A stretch of DNA of 64,000 bases. Source: Idiomarina fontislapidosi. GTDB lineage: Bacteria > Pseudomonadota > Gammaproteobacteria > Enterobacterales > Alteromonadaceae. Both the position numbers and the translations under genes were made by a program. The stretch lies in NCBI RefSeq assembly GCF_003226255.1, contig NZ_QJST01000010.1, positions 1 through 64,000 on the forward strand, given 5' to 3'. This document shows, one piece after another, positions 59,601 through 64,000 of the stretch; positions within the stretch are counted from its first letter, which is position 1; every line of letters begins with the position of its first letter. Below the pieces are notes generated by a model, which saw only the letters and a list, made by a program, of their open reading frames with translations, was not told where the DNA came from and ran no database searches.

Positions 59601-60304
59601 AACTCGTTTTGGTAGCGCTCCGCTTCCATTTGCAGACGCGCTGCAATGTCGTCACCGTCACCCGTATGTTGACGTTCACCAACACGCGAAAGCTGCGCCA
59701 TAATTTTTTCTGGCGTATCGAATACCGCAAGTAAAGCCGCCTGAGTGGCACTATCACTTTGGTAAATAAACCGACGGAAATAATCTTCAGCCGCTTGACG
59801 ACGTAACTCTTCATCGTCGGTCTCAACGTTTTGCGTAAACAAACTCCCGCTGGCAAACGCATGTTCTTTTAACATTGACTGACACCAACCATGAATCGTC
59901 TTAACCGCGGCTTCATCCATCGATTCCGATGCCAGCTCAAGCAACCGAGCCAAATAATTAAGTGATTCTCCTTGCGATTCGCACGCGTGCCTTAGCTGCG
60001 TGAGAAACGGATCCGCAGATTGACTTTCAACGTTACGAAAATAACGTGCTGCCTCAGCAAGACGCGCACGAATACGATCACTGAGTTCTTCCGTTGCTGC
60101 CTTGGTAAACGTCATAACCAGAATATTGCGCGGCAATAACGGGGATTCCAACGGTGTGCCTGCGTCGCTTTCAGCACGCATGCCGATCACCAGGCGCACA
60201 TAGAGCGCCGCAATCGTATAGGTCTTACCGGTACCCGCACTTGCTTCGATGAGCCGGCTGCCGAATAGCGGAAAATCTAACGGATTTTGTAATACCTGAC
60301 TCAT
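56612..60304 (-). CDS. recB: Exodeoxyribonuclease V subunit beta (RecB)
   Basis: RecB is the 3' to 5' UvrD-like helicase and nuclease subunit of RecBCD. The Walker A IEASAGTGKTYTIAALY lies at about residues 17-33, helicase VDEFQDTDPVQYEIF and the ITIHKSKGLQYPLVFLPF motif are present, and the nuclease motif DYKSNWLG begins at Asp1130. The 1230 residues are close to E. coli RecB (1180). The start shares TAATG with the recC stop. Confidence 0.97.
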   Translation of the reverse strand: MSQVLQNPLDFPLFGSRLIEASAGTGKTYTIAALYVRLVIGMRAESDAGTPLESPLLPRNILVMTFTKAATEELSDRIRARLAEAARYFRNVESQSADPFLTQLRHACESQGESLNYLARLLELASESMDEAAVKTIHGWCQSMLKEHAFASGSLFTQNVETDDEELRRQAAEDYFRRFIYQSDSATQAALLAVFDTPEKIMAQLSRVGERQHTGDGDDIAARLQMEAERYQNELKVLKQDAGPEFENVLADLDGVAGVAQKTKQIQKFADWCNSDAETDVKFTDANWRTIGEKDLHTLYEKKLGGAELPAHWQAVVQFTAQFERIHQVKRGFDELINDHATQWVKARFTALQNQRAEMNHDDMLTRLRDALRGPDGEQLAATIRQQYPIALVDEFQDTDPVQYEIFNRIYRLKDPLPDTGIFLIGDPKQAIYSFRNADIFTYLKARRDTEGRHYSLATNFRSSTQMVDAVNHLFERAEQFERGAFLFKQSDKNELPFEPVSANGVKTTFKHRLRSQQLAPAPALYCSVSEQQKRKKSDAFNHLAAHHAQLIVDLLNDPEAGYYNEQDALDERVSAKDMAILVNNFAEADAIRTALAARGVKSVYLSERESVYAQPVARDLLYILKACAAPRNASALKTAVAAPLLNLSLAELIRLHDDENTWEKIVDTFIAFHEVWRSQGVLAMLHRLMHHFQVPATLLQDKINGERKLADALHIAELLQQTSMALEGMAALVNDFAEKVYERQSFGANRRTQRDEQQLRLESDDDLVKVITIHKSKGLQYPLVFLPFVTYTPQEQHRVKPPMTYHDEQGDVQVLWSKDDPAKARVIDELLAEDLRKLYVAVTRAQHATFITLENVGQFEHNPLAYLLGEGALSDTLYQATSEAWDKPGVSVVSRLEQDETFEALREQARQHTTLVAREMPRTQLLDRWWVSSYSALRYQASNDYLHSGPQTAVEMNLLEEAGSRRGEETLDADPLSYLPSHLHRFPKGATPGTLLHNVLEQCAITGFSNVVAEPQQVDEIIQQALRGEAWDEYRDMLKHWLMHYLALPMRFSDSLPAIALTELEVYKAEPEFWLPVSELQAVKLDQLIQRHIHSGHTRPNLEGAQLNGMLKGFIDLVFEHQGQYFVVDYKSNWLGVSDDDYSAVAMTEKILASRYDVQYVLYTLALHRQLRQRLGTDYDYDTHMGGIAYLFLRGNHAETGGVYRARPPYALIAELDAMFDGKESHDVA

Positions 60305-63300
60305 TATTTCTTACCCCCCTGTTGAGCCACAAATTCAAACATCGGGCGGTAAAGGTTATCGATGAATGCCATAAAATGGGGGTTCTCTCGAATTTCATCA
60401 AATGAGGTCGCTGCGCGTGCACAATATTCGGCTGTCTCTAGTAGCGGCCTACGTTGCGAAGAACCTACCTCATAGTATTCGCGTGCTGCGGCATCCGCCG
60501 CGGCTGCGTTGTCTTCTTTACTAATAGCCTTCAAGTAGATGCGCGCCAAATCGAGGTGCATTGCAATCGGCTCGCGATACGCCTGAGCGATTAACTGTGT
60601 CAGCGCATCAAGCTGAAAATTCACCACATTAGGTTCAATAGGCGGCAGCTTAAAGTGACAACCACCCCGTGAAACGATATGCGTCACTGTGGGTTGCCGT
60701 CGGTTTAGCAACAAATGACCGACATAATAAGGTGCAAAATGTTTCCATCCACTGTCCGTAATATCTTCCGCCTTTTTCGCCGCAACTTGACTCGCCGTCG
60801 TGATAATCCAAGCACACTGTCCCGTGTCATCCCAGTGCAAACCTTCAAGACCTTCTTCGACTGTAATCTGGTTGAAGGTCGCATCAAGCCAGTAAGGTAT
60901 CGTGTCCTGCCGGGTATAGCCATCTGCAACGATACGGTATGTTGCGAGAATATCCTCAACCTGCTGTTCAATATGACGTTGATGACGCTCGGCAATCGCC
61001 GAGGTACCCAGCGCCCCCTCACGACGGATACGAGCAAGCTCATCGTCGATCGCCTGTTCTGGCTCATGACTCTGGCGCACAGCCTCCCGCGCCTTATCGA
61101 CGACACGCTGTATCAGCTTCCACTCGGTTAACGCATCCAACTGAAACGCCTCTCGATCGGCCGTTTCATCTGCATCAACCGAGAAATACGTTTCTAACCG
61201 AGTGTTAAAAAATAGCCGTGCCGGCTCCTGCACAAAGCGCTTAACATCGTTAAGGTTGACCGTCCGCTCAGCGCTTTCGTCTGCCTGCACTATCCCTTGC
61301 GCTAATGAAGAGGGGAGCGAAGTGGCATCGTGAGCTTGTGCCCACTCGCTTGCATAAGAAAAAACACGCGTGTCGTTATCAAAATAGGCCCGATTAAATG
61401 GCTGTAGTTTATGAGCCCACGTATGCTCGGCGAAATCCGTGCGCCAGCCTTGTTGTATGTGTTCACGCAATTGAGCCACCAATACTGACGGTGTGCGCTC
61501 ACTATTATCGCGTGCACTGAAGCCAACCCAACTCACATAAAACACATCACGCGCAGATAGCAGTGCTTCAAGAAACAAGTAGCGATCGTCATCTCGACGC
61601 GAACGGTCACCCGGTCGGTAACGCGATGCCATCAAATCAAAGTCAATCTGGCTCGTATTACGGGGGTAATCGCTTTCGTTCATGCCCAGTACAGCCACAA
61701 ATTTAAATGGAATCGCCCGCATCGGCATCAGTGTTGCAAAGTTCACAGCCCCCGCTAAAAAACGTTGATTTAAACTGTGCTCATCGACACGTGCTAGCCA
61801 AGATTCGCGGAACAGTGCAATCGTGAGTTCGGTTGCGTTATCCGCCTCATCAACATGTTCTGCGACCTGATAAAGCTGCTCCACCACCTGATTCTTAAGC
61901 AGCGCATCACCCGGTTCTTCTGTTTCGAAGAACGTCTCAACCAGCCATTCTGCAACAGGTACCCAATCGTTATAACTACGCGGTTCTCTAGCGCGCTCCC
62001 ACCAAAGGTCCAATTGCTCGACAAAATAGCTAAAGCGACCCACTAAATCCGCGCCTAAGCCGCCGATATCGGCATAAGGAGCAATGTTTTGCCAGTCACT
62101 ATCAAGCTCGGCATACCCCACACTGTAGCCGGCCATCATACGTTTTATCGCAAACCACCAGCTATTCGTTTCATCATCCTCAGGCATAAAAAACTGGCTA
62201 CGATGCTCGGCACTTAAGCCCCAGCGTCCACCCGATTCATTCATCCAAACCCGCAGTTGCTCGATATCGTCATCATCGATATCAAATCGTCGTTGTATTG
62301 CGGGGGTGCTCAGTAACGTCAGCATATCCGTTTGGGTGAACCTTAACTGATCGCTTGAGAGCAACAGCTCGAGGGCAATAAGCAAAGGCGCCCTATGTCG
62401 CGACGTTTGGTCAGCAATTGTGTAAGGAATCGCACGCGTGTCTTGGCTATCTCCGCTGCGTGCATAGCGACCAAACACCGCATCAATATAAGGTGCATAG
62501 GTATCAACATCGGGGAGCATCACCATCACGTCTCTGGGTTTCAACTCCGGATCAGCGGCAAACGCAGCGAGTAACCGGTCGTGTAGTACTTCAACCTCGC
62601 GCTGAGGACTATGGCATATATGAAACTGAACCGAGTGGTCGTGTTCAGAGAGTGGCGCCCATGCTTGTTGAGTTTCATGCAAAGGACGTAAGTTAAGTAT
62701 GTCGTCTTGTAACTGTCCCAATGCGTGTTCGGTTGCATGCGGCTCGAATAACTCCAACATCATGTTGCCCAACGCCGACTTTTTTTGTACCGATTCGTCG
62801 TACAAATCGAGTAGACGAATGTAATCTCGCCCCTGTTTCCCCCACGATGCGAGCAACGGATGTGCTAGCTGGTGCAGCTCTTCGTCGCTCCAGTCGAGCG
62901 GCATACCAGGCTTGTGCGCTAAACGCGACTTTGCTTTTACAACTTGTTTTAACTGCTCTTTGCCATCAACGATATCCGCCCAGTAAAATTTCGACGGGTT
63001 ATGTACACACAACACAACTTGACTGACATGTTTAAGCGCATCCAGTACTTCTAGCATCTGTTGTGGCAAAGACGATATGCCGAATACCATGATACGAGGG
63101 GGAATACCGACCGGACGTTGATTCAATGCACGGGCTGACTTGATAAATTGCTGATGCAAGGTTGCTCGGTTGTTCCAAAGGTGCTCCACACCAATATCGT
63201 GAGCGACACGGCGCCACAGCTCTGGCTGCCACGCCTGCTCCTGGGCGATCGGCTCGTCACGGTCCAATACATCCTGTCCGTTTAACCAACTATCAAGCCA

Positions 63301-63753
63301 GTCGGCGCGATAAATTGCGTATTGATCAAATAGGTCAGCGAGCCGCTCACTTAATTGATACAGCTTGCGGTTATCGAGGTCATCGGAGATGTAGTTCTTT
63401 AACGGTGTAAAACGCGTGTCTTGCTCAATAATATCAGGTAACAAGCGCAACAAACGCCAGCTCAAGCGTGCTTTATCAAAGGGCGAAGTTCGCGGAATGT
63501 CGTCTCCGAGCACAGCGCGATAAGCTTGCCACTGGAATCGCGCCGGAAGCGTCACATCAATCATCGAGGCAATGCCTGCATGTTGCGCAAGGTTGATTTT
63601 TAACCATTGTGCGATGCCGTTACTTTGCACCAAAATGGATTCTTGTTCGAGTGGAGCAAGCGGAAACCGCTCAATGAAACTCACCGCAATATCGGTCAAG
63701 TCCTCTAATCGGTGACTATGTGCAACGATGAAACCAGGCGCTTGCTCAGCCAA
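60304..63753 (-). CDS. recC: Exodeoxyribonuclease V subunit gamma (RecC)
   Basis: RecC holds RecB and RecD together and reads Chi. The protein starts GFIVAHSHRLEDLTDI, has LVQSNGIAQWLKI and DVMVMLPDVDTYAPYIDAVFG (residues about 400-420), and the inactive helicase and nuclease-like domains typical of RecC. At 1149 residues it matches the family. It lies upstream of recB and recD with no ptrA between, unlike the enteric recC-ptrA-recB-recD order. Confidence 0.96.
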   Translation of the reverse strand: MAEQAPGFIVAHSHRLEDLTDIAVSFIERFPLAPLEQESILVQSNGIAQWLKINLAQHAGIASMIDVTLPARFQWQAYRAVLGDDIPRTSPFDKARLSWRLLRLLPDIIEQDTRFTPLKNYISDDLDNRKLYQLSERLADLFDQYAIYRADWLDSWLNGQDVLDRDEPIAQEQAWQPELWRRVAHDIGVEHLWNNRATLHQQFIKSARALNQRPVGIPPRIMVFGISSLPQQMLEVLDALKHVSQVVLCVHNPSKFYWADIVDGKEQLKQVVKAKSRLAHKPGMPLDWSDEELHQLAHPLLASWGKQGRDYIRLLDLYDESVQKKSALGNMMLELFEPHATEHALGQLQDDILNLRPLHETQQAWAPLSEHDHSVQFHICHSPQREVEVLHDRLLAAFAADPELKPRDVMVMLPDVDTYAPYIDAVFGRYARSGDSQDTRAIPYTIADQTSRHRAPLLIALELLLSSDQLRFTQTDMLTLLSTPAIQRRFDIDDDDIEQLRVWMNESGGRWGLSAEHRSQFFMPEDDETNSWWFAIKRMMAGYSVGYAELDSDWQNIAPYADIGGLGADLVGRFSYFVEQLDLWWERAREPRSYNDWVPVAEWLVETFFETEEPGDALLKNQVVEQLYQVAEHVDEADNATELTIALFRESWLARVDEHSLNQRFLAGAVNFATLMPMRAIPFKFVAVLGMNESDYPRNTSQIDFDLMASRYRPGDRSRRDDDRYLFLEALLSARDVFYVSWVGFSARDNSERTPSVLVAQLREHIQQGWRTDFAEHTWAHKLQPFNRAYFDNDTRVFSYASEWAQAHDATSLPSSLAQGIVQADESAERTVNLNDVKRFVQEPARLFFNTRLETYFSVDADETADREAFQLDALTEWKLIQRVVDKAREAVRQSHEPEQAIDDELARIRREGALGTSAIAERHQRHIEQQVEDILATYRIVADGYTRQDTIPYWLDATFNQITVEEGLEGLHWDDTGQCAWIITTASQVAAKKAEDITDSGWKHFAPYYVGHLLLNRRQPTVTHIVSRGGCHFKLPPIEPNVVNFQLDALTQLIAQAYREPIAMHLDLARIYLKAISKEDNAAAADAAAREYYEVGSSQRRPLLETAEYCARAATSFDEIRENPHFMAFIDNLYRPMFEFVAQQGGKK

Positions 63754-63936
63754 ACTAAACTCCTTTTACCCAATACTGTTAGACGAGACTCTGCTGTGCC
63801 TATCCTAGGTCACTTGACGGTTAATCGACAGTGCTTTTATCAGGCCTCTCGTAGATTCGACGGAAAAATGATGATTTTTAGTGCAACTTTAGTAATCTTA
63901 GGGCAGTGTTAAGTAAATACAAAGACTCAATAACTC

Positions 63937-64000
63937 ATGTCAGCATTTGATCAGTTGCTCTCGAGGCTTTCGACCCGCTTGATTAATAGCCAAGGTTCAG
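63937..64000 (+). CDS. Start of an unknown gene cut by the right edge
   Basis: From ATG 63937 the frame MSAFDQLLSRLSTR... stays open to the window end (21 codons). It is divergent from recC with 183 bp between starts. The ribosome-binding site is weak and the product cannot be named. Confidence 0.35.
   Translation, partial: MSAFDQLLSRLSTRLINSQGS

Noticed and set aside
60715-61131. 138-codon frame on the plus strand inside recC
   Set aside because: It is an antisense shadow of recC; its residues show no domain or ribosome-binding site and recC is intact and conserved.
1-64000. CRISPR arrays, tRNA or rRNA genes, complete insertion sequences, prophage
   Set aside because: No regularly spaced repeats, tRNA-like cloverleaf, rRNA sequence, transposase with terminal repeats, or phage structural gene was seen.

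Overview
The window is a chromosomal segment of a gammaproteobacterium. Gene content and order (yihY-dtd-yiiD, hslV-hslU with ftsN-argS-priA-rpmE, metJ-metL, mrcA divergent from a pil/hof locus followed by aroK-aroB-damX-dam, and contiguous recC-recB-recD) point to the marine Alteromonadales, and Idiomarinaceae is my best guess. That placement is inferred from synteny and protein flavour, not from a search. No rRNA or tRNA genes, CRISPR array, complete insertion sequence or prophage was recognised.

Layout. Positions 1-1487 are an accessory patch: a possible transposase tail, three small unrecognised genes on the minus strand, and a 330-bp region with two NtrC-like sites of the kind found upstream of glnA, although no glnA is present. 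Then come typA, trhA and a DUF3081 gene, an AcrR/TetR-type regulator, a flavin reductase, a DUF2959 lipoprotein with a YqaE-type protein, an SDR, and yihY-dtd-yiiD (7.4-9.7 kb). Positions 9.7-16.5 kb hold the complete histidine utilisation set: hutC-hutU-hutH, divergent hutI, and hutG convergent with hutI and downstream of rraA. A HutC-type operator lies in the hutC/hutI gap. A GGDEF-EAL membrane protein follows, then hslU, hslV, ftsN, argS, priA, rpmE, a short malic enzyme, metJ, metL and mrcA.

Positions 32.7-35.9 kb hold four overlapping genes in the place of pilMNOPQ. They look like a reduced, highly diverged hofM-hofN-(hofO+hofP fusion)-hofQ set. They lead into aroK, aroB, damX, dam and a tightly coupled chain elaA-rsmJ-peroxiredoxin-yhiN. 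A short AT-rich patch near 43 kb carries a small membrane-protein gene with an in-frame TGA. Next come a lipoprotein, an NAD(P)-binding protein, outer-membrane phospholipase PldA, DUF1415, an isoprenylcysteine-methyltransferase-like protein, and the fpr-UDG-DUF2937-yjjG group, whose upstream region has two Fur-like repeats. A 1634-residue pseudokinase-AAA-GAF-GGDEF protein occupies 49.7-54.6 kb. The window closes with recC, recB and recD on the minus strand and the start of an unknown plus-strand gene.

The most interesting items are the pseudokinase-ATPase-diguanylate cyclase, the fused and minimised pil/hof locus, the interrupted gene at 43 kb, the apparently orphaned glnA control region, and several convergent gene pairs with interlocked stop codons.
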